From assembly GCA_963721725.1 (NCBI GenBank), contig CAVRLX010000016.1, positions 558,001 through 622,000 of the forward strand: a stretch of 64,000 nucleotides of DNA, written 5' to 3'. Positions within the stretch are counted from its first letter, which is position 1. The number at the start of each line of letters is the position of its first letter. Below the pieces are notes generated by a model. It was not told where the DNA came from, made no database searches, and saw only the letters and a program-made list of their open reading frames with translations. Origin of the DNA: RI-153 sp963721725. Its GTDB lineage: Bacteria > Chloroflexota > Anaerolineae > Caldilineales > Caldilineaceae. This document shows positions 28,791 to 37,199 of this stretch, one piece after another. The position numbers were made by a program, and so were the translations under genes.

Positions 28791-30242
28791 ATGGGACTTT
28801 TTAACCGAACTTCCTCACCACCCAACAATCGCCCCGCTGCTCCCGCGAATAACGGAGCGGCAACCCGCCCTCGTTTGGTGACGCCAGCACCGTCGCCATC
28901 GCCTGCGCGCGCCCCCGAACCCGCCGCCAACGGCACACCTCGTCCCTCGCGCGAAACCGAACAACTCCCCGCTTTTGTGTTGCTGCGCGACAAGGTGCAA
29001 CAGGAGTTAATCCGAGATTCCAGCCTGCATACCGAGAAGATGGGCATGGAGGCGGGCCGCCAGATCATCGAGCCGATCTTCGCCCGTGCCATCTCCGAGG
29101 CGGGATTGGTGCTGAATCGCACCGAACGCCAACAAATTTTCGACATGATCCTGGCCGACATTTTGGGCTTCGGTCCGCTGCAACCCCTGCTCGACGATGA
29201 CAGCATCTCCGAAATTATGGTCAACGGCCCCTACAAAATTTATGTGGAGCGGAGTGGCAAAAATGTGCTCAGCGATGTGAAATTTCAGGACAACGCCCAC
29301 GTGCAGCGCATCATCGAACGCATTCTGGCCCCGCTCGGTCGCCGTGTGGACGAAAGCAGCCCCATGGTCGATGCCCGCTTGCCCGATGGCAGCCGCGTCA
29401 ACGCCATTATCCCGCCGCTGGCGATTGACGGTCCCAGCATCACGATTCGTAAATTTAGCAAAAAACCGCTCACCGTGGCCGACCTGATCCGCTTTGGCAG
29501 TTTCACCGAAGAATTTTCGCTGTTCATCGAGGCGGCGGTCATTTCGCACATCAATATTATTGTCAGCGGCGGCACAGGCTCTGGCAAGACCACGTTGCTT
29601 AACGTGTTGAGTAGTTTTATCCCCACCACCGACCGCATTGTGACGATTGAGGATAGCGCCGAGCTGCAACTGCGCCAGGAGCATGTGGTGCGTCTGGAGA
29701 CCCGCCCCGCCAATATTGAAGGAAAAGGCGCGGTGACCATCCGCGATCTGGTGATCAACAGTTTGCGTATGCGCCCCGACCGGCTGGTCATCGGCGAATG
29801 TCGTGGTGGCGAAGCGCTGGACATGCTCCAGGCCATGAATACCGGCCACGATGGATCGCTTTCCACGGCACACAGCAACACCCCACGCGACACACTCACC
29901 CGTTTAGAGACGATGGTGCTGATGGCCGGCATGGATCTGCCGCTGCGGGCGATTCGGCAGCAGGTGGCTTCTGCCGTCCACATGATCGTGCACGTGGATC
30001 GCCTGCGCGATGGTACACGCCGTGTGATGTACTGTACCGAGGTGCTGGGCATGGAAGGCGAGACCATCTTGACCCAGGATATTTTCAAGTTCGAGGAAGA
30101 TGGCGTGGACGAAAAAGGGCGTATCATCGGCGCGCTGCGGCCCACGGGTATCCGGCCCAAGGTTTTGGACAAGATGAAATCCGATCAGGTCAACCTGCCG
30201 CCGAATCTGTTTAGCATTGGGCTAAATCGCAAAACGAGATAA
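28791..30242 (+). CDS. tadA: Tad pilus assembly ATPase TadA/CpaF
   Basis: A 483 aa hexameric secretion ATPase. After a low-complexity Pro/Ala-rich N-terminus (residues 8-50) come the N-domain (FGPLQPLLDDDSISEIMVNG), Walker A (GGTGSGKTT at 260-268), the Asp box (VTIEDSAELQL), Walker B region (RPDRLVIGECRGGEALDML) and His box (TGHDGSLSTAHSNTPRDTL). It powers pilin polymerisation from the cytoplasm. Its position at the 3' end, after tadC and the propeller gene, is unusual; in most Tad loci it precedes tadB. Confidence 0.95.
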   Translation: MGLFNRTSSPPNNRPAAPANNGAATRPRLVTPAPSPSPARAPEPAANGTPRPSRETEQLPAFVLLRDKVQQELIRDSSLHTEKMGMEAGRQIIEPIFARAISEAGLVLNRTERQQIFDMILADILGFGPLQPLLDDDSISEIMVNGPYKIYVERSGKNVLSDVKFQDNAHVQRIIERILAPLGRRVDESSPMVDARLPDGSRVNAIIPPLAIDGPSITIRKFSKKPLTVADLIRFGSFTEEFSLFIEAAVISHINIIVSGGTGSGKTTLLNVLSSFIPTTDRIVTIEDSAELQLRQEHVVRLETRPANIEGKGAVTIRDLVINSLRMRPDRLVIGECRGGEALDMLQAMNTGHDGSLSTAHSNTPRDTLTRLETMVLMAGMDLPLRAIRQQVASAVHMIVHVDRLRDGTRRVMYCTEVLGMEGETILTQDIFKFEEDGVDEKGRIIGALRPTGIRPKVLDKMKSDQVNLPPNLFSIGLNRKTR

Positions 30243-30247
30243 AAAAA

Positions 30248-30299
30248 GCGTGATGCGTGATGCGTGAACTTCTTCACGGATCACGCATCACGCATCACG
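30248..30299. repeat. Interrupted inverted repeat between tadA and the DUF192 gene
   Basis: A 20-base left arm (30249-30268, built from GCGTGAT units) faces a 27-base right arm (30273-30299) that is its near reverse complement, with a 4-base loop. An A7 run precedes it. It may act as a transcript-stabilising or terminating hairpin. Confidence 0.6.
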
Positions 30300-30310
30300 G
30301 AGCACCCACC

Positions 30311-30680
30311 ATGCCGACCTCAAAAAAGCTCACCATCTACAACCCACAGCGCGGCCAATGGCTTGTCCAGAATGGCGCGGTGGCCGATTCATTTTGGAGC
30401 CGCTTCAAGGGCTTGATCGGCCGCAAAACATTGGCCGAGGGGTACGGGTTGCTGATTGATCCGTGCAACAGCATCCACTGCTTTTTCATGTCCATGCCGA
30501 TTGACGTGCTCTATCTGGATGCTCAAAACAAGGTTGTGGGCATCGACGTCAACCTGCGCCCGTGGCGAATCGGGGGATTTTACAAAGGGGCGAAGCGGGT
30601 GGTGGAGTTGCCAGTGGGGACAGTGGCGGCGTCGGGCACGGCAGGTGGGGGATCTGGTGGAGGTGAAGCCAAGTGGGTAG
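30311..30680 (+). CDS. DUF192 family protein, one homopolymer frameshift
   Basis: Start ATG 30311 (MPTSKKLTIYNPQRGQWLVQ). The DUF192 core is clear: SRFKGLIGRKTLAEGYGLLI, then DPCNSIHCFFMSMPIDVLYLD and GFYKGAKRVVELPVGTVAAS. As written the frame runs on to 30781 with an implausible Gly-rich tail. Removing one G from the G5 run at about 30649-30653 gives TAGGDLVEVKPSG and a stop at 30680, the expected family C-terminus, about 122 aa. The function of DUF192 is unproven. It is often found near secretion genes, as here behind tadA. Confidence 0.85.
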
Positions 30681-30702
30681 ACGCTGCTATTGGTTATCGA
30701 GT

Positions 30703-30764
30703 ATTCCGGGAATGGACCACAAGCACTTTGTTTAAAGCGTCAGCGTCTGGTCCATTCCCAGAAT
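30703..30764. repeat. 17-bp inverted repeat with 28-nt spacer
   Basis: ATTCCGGGAATGGACCA (30703-30719) faces TGGTCCATTCCCAGAAT (30748-30764), a near-perfect reverse complement. It lies just after the true end of the DUF192 gene and could serve as its terminator, although no T run follows. Confidence 0.6.
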
Positions 30765-30809
30765 GGTCGCCCCCAAATTGAAATGCACCCTCGGCAGGGA
30801 AGGAGCCAT

Positions 30810-30863
30810 CTCTCCACCCCCTCCTACAACGCTGGCCTAGACATTGTGGGAGGGGGTGGAGAG
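30810..30863. repeat. 20-bp inverted repeat, 14-nt loop
   Basis: Arms at 30810-30829 and 30844-30863 match at 19 of 20 positions (core CTCTCCACCCCCTCC). It lies in the convergent gap between the DUF192 gene and the minus-strand gene ending at 30928. Confidence 0.7.
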
Positions 30864-30927
30864 GTAGCGCACAGATCCACAGCATAGACGAATGAGGTTC
30901 CATTTCCCCTTTCAGTTTTACCCATTG

Positions 30928-31434
30928 TCACATGCCCCGCACCGCCATCGCCTCACACGCGGCTGTCTCATAGTTCCCCGGCGCGCAGCTTTCGCAGCCG
31001 TCCCTCATCCCACTCACGGCATCTATTATATCACCGTTGAAACAGAGGGAGAACGCGATAGCGTGGGGTGCAAAGGCTCGGCTTTCGTCATGGCGGGCAA
31101 TGGGCGCAATTTCCAGGCTAAAGTTGGTCAACATAGCGAAGAGGAGATCCTTCCACGCACCGTTCATGGACGTCTGGCGCAGGGTGTAGCGTGCGCTATG
31201 GACAGAGGTAAACTCGACGATGGGTTCGGCCACCATCTCTGTGCCAAACTGCCGGGAGAAGCGCACCGTCTGATAAAAGCCTCTCAATACGTCGCAGAAG
31301 AGGTGGCGTTCCGCCTCCGAGAGGGGTCTGGCAAATTCGATACTATGGGTATGGGTCGTGACGCCATTGTCTTGGCTCGCGCTGGCAAGTGTACCCAGGT
31401 TAAGATCTGCTTTTGTAAATTTCTGCTTGGACAT
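30928..31434 (-). CDS. Hypothetical protein, partner of the ART-like gene
   Basis: A 168 aa soluble protein starting two bases after the stop of the upstream ART-like gene, with GGAG nine bases before its ATG. It begins MSKQKFTKADLNLGTLASAS; the middle reads HTHSIEFARPLSEAERHLFC, and no signal peptide or membrane helix is seen. Several Cys lie near the C-terminus (CESCAPG). I recognise no family. The tight two-gene arrangement with an ADP-ribosyltransferase-like protein suggests an immunity or antitoxin role, but this rests on context alone. Confidence 0.55.
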   Translation of the reverse strand: MSKQKFTKADLNLGTLASASQDNGVTTHTHSIEFARPLSEAERHLFCDVLRGFYQTVRFSRQFGTEMVAEPIVEFTSVHSARYTLRQTSMNGAWKDLLFAMLTNFSLEIAPIARHDESRAFAPHAIAFSLCFNGDIIDAVSGMRDGCESCAPGNYETAACEAMAVRGM

Positions 31435-31436
31435 TG

Positions 31437-31811
31437 TTACCTATCTCCTGTGTAAGGTCGAAAGATAGCGCGCTGGTTAAGAAACGTAAACGCATCGGGG
31501 GAGATCCAATACTGCTCACCGAAGAATGGCACATTCATAATTTCGCGTCGGATCGCAAGTGCCTGTTCTAGTAAACTGAGTAGGTCTTCCTGATCGATCT
31601 CCACTTCGATCACTGTATAGCCCCCTTCTAACGTACCGGGTGCCATAGATGCAAAATACCAGGCAACGTCAAGGCTTTCTGTTACGTACCAGCCTGTACC
31701 CAGTTGTGTCGCTCGATCAGATTGGAGACGAGTTAGCTTCTCAAGATTCACGCCATTGTTCAAGATATTTAACGCGCTCTCCCAATCTGTGCCGTGATAG
31801 AGGACTGTCAC
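31437..31811 (-). CDS. ADP-ribosyltransferase-like (DUF3990/HYD-type) protein, possible toxin
   Basis: GTG 31811 with AAGGA upstream gives VTVLYHGTDWESALNILNNG (124 aa); a longer TTG reading lacks support. YHGT..ESALNIL..GV and the following LGTGWYVTESLDVAWYFASM are the R/H and Y blocks of the ART fold seen in DUF3990 and HYD-type ADP-ribosyltransferases. A third acidic block could be VIEVEIDQEDL. Such proteins are often toxins in type II toxin-antitoxin pairs. The adjacent gene overlaps its leader region and could be the antidote. The family call is by motif only; catalysis and toxicity are inference. Confidence 0.55.
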   Translation of the reverse strand: MTVLYHGTDWESALNILNNGVNLEKLTRLQSDRATQLGTGWYVTESLDVAWYFASMAPGTLEGGYTVIEVEIDQEDLLSLLEQALAIRREIMNVPFFGEQYWISPDAFTFLNQRAIFRPYTGDR

Positions 31812-31942
31812 TTCCCCAATCCTTTCCCCGATTGGAACTCTGCTGGAAGGTTGCTGAAAATATCGTCCATACCGACATTGTAACAACTAGCGTGGAGGGG
31901 GTCAATGGAAACGGGTGAGGCTTTTCCCACCCCACTCATATA

Positions 31943-31997
31943 GCTATTGTCCTGATGTAGGCCGGACTGACAGTCCGGCCTACATCAGGACAATAGC
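31943..31997. repeat. 55-bp perfect palindrome (27-bp arms, 1-nt centre)
   Basis: Arms at 31943-31969 and 31971-31997 are exact reverse complements around A31970. The core CGGACTGNCAGTCCG flanked by GTAG and CTAC is shared with the palindrome at 33629-33659, so the two belong to one repeat family. Downstream, 32000-32108 holds further GC-rich small palindromes (CCGCCTGCGGCGG) and no gene. Confidence 0.85.
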
Positions 31998-32108
31998 GCT
32001 GCAAAAAAATTCGACCGCCTGCGGCGGTGAGTGGCAGGGGGCACGCCCCCCGCACCCCCAGAACGCAGAGGCAGAACAGAGATCAGAGCAGAATCAGAGT
32101 CCAGAGGC

Positions 32109-33574
32109 TCAGAGGCCGGGGGACATCACCCGCAACCCGAGGTTGAGACTCCGGTCGACCGGGAAGTTGGCGAAACGGAAGGCGCAACGCACGGCGTAAC
32201 GGGAGTCGTCGAACGCACCACCACGCAACACACGATATCCGCCAACGTTTAGCTCCTCACGCCCATCCGCTGCATTGTAGGGGTACTCTTCGTACAGACT
32301 CCCCGTCCATTCCCACACGTTGCCGGCCATGTCCAACGCCCCGTAGGGACTGGCCCCGTCCAGATAGCTGCCCACGGGTGCCGTATAGGCATAGCCATCA
32401 TCTACATTTTCATTTTTCCAGTCATACTCACAATTAGTGTCGCAGTAATTGAGGCGGCTGCCGTCGGGCGGCTGGTTGCCCCACGGCCACAGGCGTCCAT
32501 CGCTGCCCCGGGCCGCCTTTTCCCATTCGGCTTCCGTGGGCAGGCGAATGGATAGCCCCGTCTCTTGGGCCAGCCAGTTGGCGAAGGCCACTGCCTCGTA
32601 CCAGCTTACGCCTACCACCGGATGGTCGGGCGGGTTGTAGGCGCTGTCGTCCCAGAAACTGGGTTGGGTCACGTCGCGAATCAGTACGCCATTCCCAGCC
32701 AGTCTCGCTCCACAGGTCAGGCTGGTCATAGCCGCCCGCCTCCACAAAGGCCCGGTACTGGGCATTGGTCACTTCGGTCTGGCCGATCCAGAAATCATCC
32801 AGGTAAATGGTGTGCTTGGGTGTTTCTCGCTCAGAACCATTCGCGCTGGCAGTTGCCCTGGGTCTGGTTGCACAGTTCCAGGGCGGCGTCTACCTCGGCC
32901 TCTGTGCTGCCCATGCTGAACTCCCCGGCGGGCACGAGGACGAAGGTCATGCCAAAGCGGTCGGAGAGGTCTTGCAGGGCGGCAGGCATGAGCGCTTCGA
33001 CAGTGGCCTGCGCCGCGGCAACCACGGTGGCTGTGGCTTGGACGCGGCGCTCCTCTTCACCCTGAGTCAGGTCAAAGGCGAACAATTCCCCGTCACACTG
33101 CCACGCAGCCCCCACCTTTCGACACTCCACCGTCGCCTCTCGCTCCTCCCAGGGCGCTTCCCGTTGCGGACGGAACCAGGCGATCACCTGCATGGCGGCG
33201 AAGAAGCCGTCGTTCTCCGTCACAGCGACCTGCACATCACGGAAGGGCTCGCCGTTGGCCTGCGCCCACTGTTCAAAGTTGTGGCGGGCCACATCAGCCA
33301 CTTCTATATCCGGCGTGGGGGTGATGCGCGCTTCAGCGGTCAGCGTCGCCACCACCATTTGGGCCGTAGCCGAGGCGCGTGCCTCCACTGTAGACGTCGC
33401 TTCCTCGCTCTGCGCCGCCAGCATCCCTTGGGCCACTGCCGTGGTTGTAGCTTCATTCCTGCCTGTCCCTTGCGTGGCACAGCCCGCCAGCAAGAGGGCA
33501 AGCGTCCCCAGAATGGCTATCCCAATTGACCTATAACCGCGCAATAATTTACGTTCAGCCTGTTGACGCACCAT
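32109..33574 (-). CDS. Lipoprotein with formylglycine-generating-enzyme (SUMF1) domain, two frameshifts
   Basis: ATG 33574 is preceded by AGAGGGGAT. The N-terminus has a signal with lipobox LALLLAGC, then a variable region with coiled Ala/Thr stretches. The SUMF1/FGE domain starts FGMTFVLVPAGEFSMGSTEA. The frame closes at 32831 but continues in another frame as ERETPKHTIYLDDFWIGQTE, shifts again near 32690, then reads HPVVGVSWYEAVAFANWLAQ, RLPTEAEWEKAARG and GGYRVLRGGAFDDSR to the stop. Joined length is about 488 aa. Prokaryotic proteins of this fold often lack formylglycine activity and act as binding modules. The ordered motifs on both sides of each break suggest indel errors. Confidence 0.8.
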
Positions 33575-33628
33575 CGTTCATCCCCTCTTGGTTCTATGCT
33601 ATACTAGGCTCTGTCCATCGTGAGGGCT

Positions 33629-33659
33629 GTGTAGTGCGGACTGGCAGTCCGCACTACAC
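33629..33659. repeat. 31-bp perfect palindrome of the GGACTGNCAGTCC family
   Basis: GTGTAGTGCGGACTG and its exact reverse complement flank G33644. It shares GTAG..CGGACTGNCAGTCCG..CTAC with 31943-31997. It lies in the divergent gap between the FGE lipoprotein and the antitoxin-like gene. Confidence 0.85.
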
Positions 33660-33718
33660 CGACAAGAAAGCAGATGGCATTGGACGCCATCGCCGATGCG
33701 CTGTAGAGGAGGCAACCT

Positions 33719-34132
33719 ATGACCTTAGAAAGTATGATTCCACAGATTCGCCAATTGTCCAACCGCGAAAAACTGGCCTTGATCGAGGTCACCGCGCAGA
33801 TGTTGCAAAAAGAGCAGACAACCCAGGAGACAGCGATGCTGCCCGCCAGGGATCGAGCCGCTGAGCCATCGGCTACGCAATCTGTCGACGAAGACAATGC
33901 GGCCGATCTCTCCTTTGAGGAATGGAAGGAGCGCCAGTTTGAACAGGGTCGGCACAAGATGGCAGCGCTGATCGCTGAACTGCTAAGTCGCCCCGATCCG
34001 CCGCGGGAGAAGATGTTGACCTATGGTCTGTTCAAAGGTCGTTTGAACTTTGATGAAGAGGATTTCAAAGCTGCCGAATGGAATCCAAGTGATGAGGAGC
34101 TAGAAAATGCCGGACTCTCTGTACATCGTTGA
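33719..34132 (+). CDS. Antitoxin-like small protein upstream of a collapsed PIN toxin
   Basis: A 137 aa soluble, acidic protein with GAGGAGG before the ATG. It begins MTLESMIPQIRQLSNREKLA and continues LIEVTAQMLQKEQ, resembling the short helical N-termini of DUF2281/VapB-like antitoxins. It has a variable middle and a C-terminal part (MLTYGLFKGRLNFDEEDFKA, then AEWNPSDEEL) typical of antitoxin tails that wrap PIN-domain toxins. It overlaps the following VapC remnant by 26 bases in another frame, the expected antitoxin-toxin arrangement. With the toxin gone it is probably an orphan. Confidence 0.6.
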   Translation: MTLESMIPQIRQLSNREKLALIEVTAQMLQKEQTTQETAMLPARDRAAEPSATQSVDEDNAADLSFEEWKERQFEQGRHKMAALIAELLSRPDPPREKMLTYGLFKGRLNFDEEDFKAAEWNPSDEELENAGLSVHR

Positions 34133-34196
34133 TACGCATACCCTCACCCGCGACGAGAACATCACTGTCGCAGATCTTGTTCCCGTCGTTTGGTAA
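34107..34196 (+). pseudogene. VapC-like PIN toxin with internal deletion
   Basis: The 29-codon frame starts MPDSLYIVDTHTL, the beginning of a PIN domain with its first catalytic Asp. It then jumps directly to TRDENITVADLVPVVW, a typical PIN C-terminus. About 100 central residues, including the remaining acidic active-site residues, are missing. The frame is intact across the junction, so this is a clean in-frame deletion and not a base-call error. Confidence 0.6.
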
Positions 34197-34218
34197 TACC
34201 CATCACCCGATCAACTGC

Positions 34219-37192
34219 CTAATCTCTCACTCTCGCAATCTCCGCCTGTTGCCCACGCTGCACCCCGTAAAAGCTCGACCGTTCCCGCTCCACCAACGCC
34301 ACTTGATTCACGCCCTCTTCGCTGAGCAGCGTCAGCTCCGTGTAATAGCGGCGCATGGTGCTGAGATCGGCCAGGGTGATGCCGTGGACCGTGCGTACAA
34401 AGGTGATGCGGAAGGGATCTTCCGTGGGTAACGTCGTCAGGCGGAACTCGCGCAGCATGGTTTCGCTCAGATCACTTTCGGCGCTGCCCCACACGGCGGC
34501 AAAATCAATCGGGATGCCGTGCGCGGCCAGCCGATCCGCCACATCATAGTTGGCGGCAGGTTTGGCATTGCTCCACACCGATTCCAGATAGCGGTGCATC
34601 AAATTCTGCGTCGTGGCCTGTTTGTTGCCACTTTCCGCCCGCCCCAGCATGGGATGGCGCGCCGCCGCCGCATCGCGCCAGAGCAGATGCTCCAGATTAC
34701 ACTCTGTCGCCAGCCGTGTGATCAACTCCTCGCGCACAGACTGTGTGGCCGCCGCGCTAAACTCGGCAATCGCGCTTTGCACACTGCCGCGCAGCGCGGC
34801 GTGGAGCGTGCTCGAAAGCGGCGCACGGCTCTGTTCCCCCAACAGGATCGACTCTAACTGTCGCCGCCAATTCACCGAACGCCACGCCGAGCGCAGCCGT
34901 TCTTCGCTCTGGCGACCTTCCCGATCTTGTTGGGCGCGCAGATGGGTGCGGCAGAGATTCCACAGCCGGGCGTTGAGATGCGGCACGGCGCAGGTGTGTT
35001 CCGCCAGCGCAACCGGCGGCAGCGGCGGCAATCCCCCCGCCACCGACCATGCGCGCAGCGCCTCGGTGGATTCTTCCAGCGCTTCGGCCATCTCGCGCAA
35101 CATCTGCGCCAGATGATCATAGGCGCGTAGCAAGCCTTTTTGCACCTCTTCTTGCAGTTGCGCGCTAAGTTCGGCCTGGGCCAGTGCCACCCGATCATGC
35201 CGCAAGCGCTGCACGCTGCCCGCTTGGCGCCGATAGGCTGAGCGCGCCGCCCACATAGGCGCCAATGCCAATCCCCAGCAATGTGCCCCCGTCCACAATC
35301 AAATTAACCGGAGGATTAAAAGCGAAAACATAGATCGCCGACAAGAGCAACACCGCCACAATCAGCAGTGTCGAACGCAGTAGCGTTCCCCGCCAAGAGG
35401 GCTGATCGACCAGCGTGTGTGTATAGCGATTCTGCCATTGGCGCAGGGCCAGTTGGCGCTGGGATGCCGCCATGTGGCGCTGCCCCGGCGCGTATCCTTC
35501 GGCAACGCCAGCACGCTCGCGTTCCAGATCGGCGCGCCACCCGGCCAGCGTTTCCTGGGCCTGGCGCAGCCCCGCCGGGGACTCGGCCAGCATCTCCACA
35601 AAAAAGCGGCGCATTTGAGCCGCCGCCGCTGGTAACATGCGGCGGTCGTTGGGATTGCGCGGCACGCCGTTGGGGTGCAGGCCATCCAATCCCCAAGCTT
35701 TGTCCAATGCTTTTGGCCCAGCCAGCCGGTTAAAGTCATTCGTGGCAACCTGGAGCCGCGCCCCAAAACCAGCCAGCCACGTCTCCGGCGAGAGGGGACG
35801 TAACTCGCCGGCAATCGCAGGCGGCAACACAAAATCGGGGTGAACTTGCAGATCGTCAATGCGCGCCGGGGTCACGTTCAAAAAGAGATCGGGCATTTGC
35901 GTGATCAACTGCGCCATCACCCCTTCGGCGGTGATGCCCAGATCGCCCAGCGAAGCGGCAGGCGTCTCCGCGCGCGCCTCGCCGTCCAGGATCACCTCGC
36001 GCACCAGCCGCTTTTCTTCTTGTTGCTGCACCGCCTCGAAGATGTACTCCAGCGGCACGTAATCTTCCGCCGCGCCCAACAGGCTATAGGGGCGCTCGTG
36101 GGCGTTGCGCATGTCAATGCCCAGTTGCTCGTCCAAATGCTGACTGCCATCACTGGTCACCAACGCTTGCAGCGCATTTGCCACCAGCACGCTGAGTTCA
36201 TAGCTGTTGCGCATCAGCCCCTGGTTGCTCTTTTCGCGATCCACCAGATAGATGCGATCAAAGATCGGCCGCCCCACCCACTCGCGGATCATGGCGGCGG
36301 GGCCACCGATGCCGTCGCCGTGGACAAAGCGCTCGGCAATCGGCGTTGCCTCGGGTCGCAGCCCGGTGAGTGCTTCGATCTCTGCCAACGCTGCATACGA
36401 GACCGCATCTTCCACGGCACGGCTGCTATCTGTGGCATAGCTGCCCAGGCCAAAAATGCCCACAATCTGCGAAATGTGGCGCTCGCCCATGTAGTTGAGC
36501 AGATGCACCAGTGTGGGCCAGACCAGCGCCGAGGCCAGCGGCTCGAAGAGCGGAGCCACCACGTAGAGCGTGGTCTGTACAAAGGGATCGCCCGGCACAA
36601 GATTGTCCTGGCGGATGGGCGCGATCAGGTTGGCTTCGAGCAGGCGCGCCATTTCTAGCCCGCCATGCACCGCCGACCAAAAGACCTCGCCGCGGCTGAC
36701 CGGACTGGTGTGTTTTTCGCCGGAACCGTTGCGATAGCCATAGCCAGTGCCGGGGCTGTTCAGCGAATGGAGCAGGGGCTGGGTGGCGTCCAGCAGCCGT
36801 CCGGCGCGGCGTTCGCTATCCAGGGCAGAGAGGTTGAGCCGGTTGTGCAGCAGATCCTGGGCGCGGCGCACAAACCAGCCCTCTTCTTCGGCGCGGCTTT
36901 CGCCTTTTTGGTCGAGCCGCTCTAATAACCCTTCCACATAGAAGGGCGGCATGTTGGCACCGGCGCGCAGTTGGCGCAAATGCAGCGGCACACGGCCATC
37001 CGCGCCCACACTGGCCTCGGTCAGCAGCGCCGCCAGTTGCGTGATCTGCGTCAGATCCGGCCCTTCTACCTTGCGGGCATGACGTGTTTCTTGAATCGCT
37101 TGCAGGCGCGGCTGCAGGTGGAGCAGGGTTTGCAGACCCCACCCGCCAAAACAGAGAATCGCCGCGCGGCTGCGTGTTGCTCCTGTAATCAT
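34219..37192 (-). CDS. Tubulin-like paralogue with central membrane helices, lacking the GTP signature, one frameshift
   Basis: Joined across a break near 35230 this encodes about 990 aa. The start (ITGATRSRAAILCFGGWGLQ, then TLLHLQPRL) aligns with the beta1-loop of the neighbouring Tubulin_2 protein (LVIGVGGMGTNTVRAVKRRL). TTLYVVAPLFEPLASALVWP sits where the partner has its GGTGSG loop, but here that glycine signature is absent. Two hydrophobic helices follow at about residues 606-645 (LLIVAVLLLSAIYVFAF, then LLGIGIGAYVGGAL). The C-terminal 340 aa are helical and charged. It starts eight bases after the Tubulin_2 stop. I infer a membrane-anchored, non-nucleotide-binding partner of the tubulin-like protein. 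Confidence 0.65.
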
Positions 37193-37199
37193 GATTCGC

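Noticed and set aside
29007..30172. Two long minus-strand frames opposite tadA
   Set aside because: The tadA ATPase motifs lie on the plus strand; these are shadows.
30241..30299. GCGTGAT repeats considered as a CRISPR array
   Set aside because: Repeats are contiguous with no spacers and form one hairpin.
32831..32833. UGA in the FGE lipoprotein considered as a second selenocysteine codon
   Set aside because: The homologous sequence continues in a different frame after it, so it arises from an indel; no Cys is expected at this point.
35840..36658. 272-codon plus-strand open frame
   Set aside because: Antisense to the second tubulin-like gene; His/Gln-rich shadow composition.
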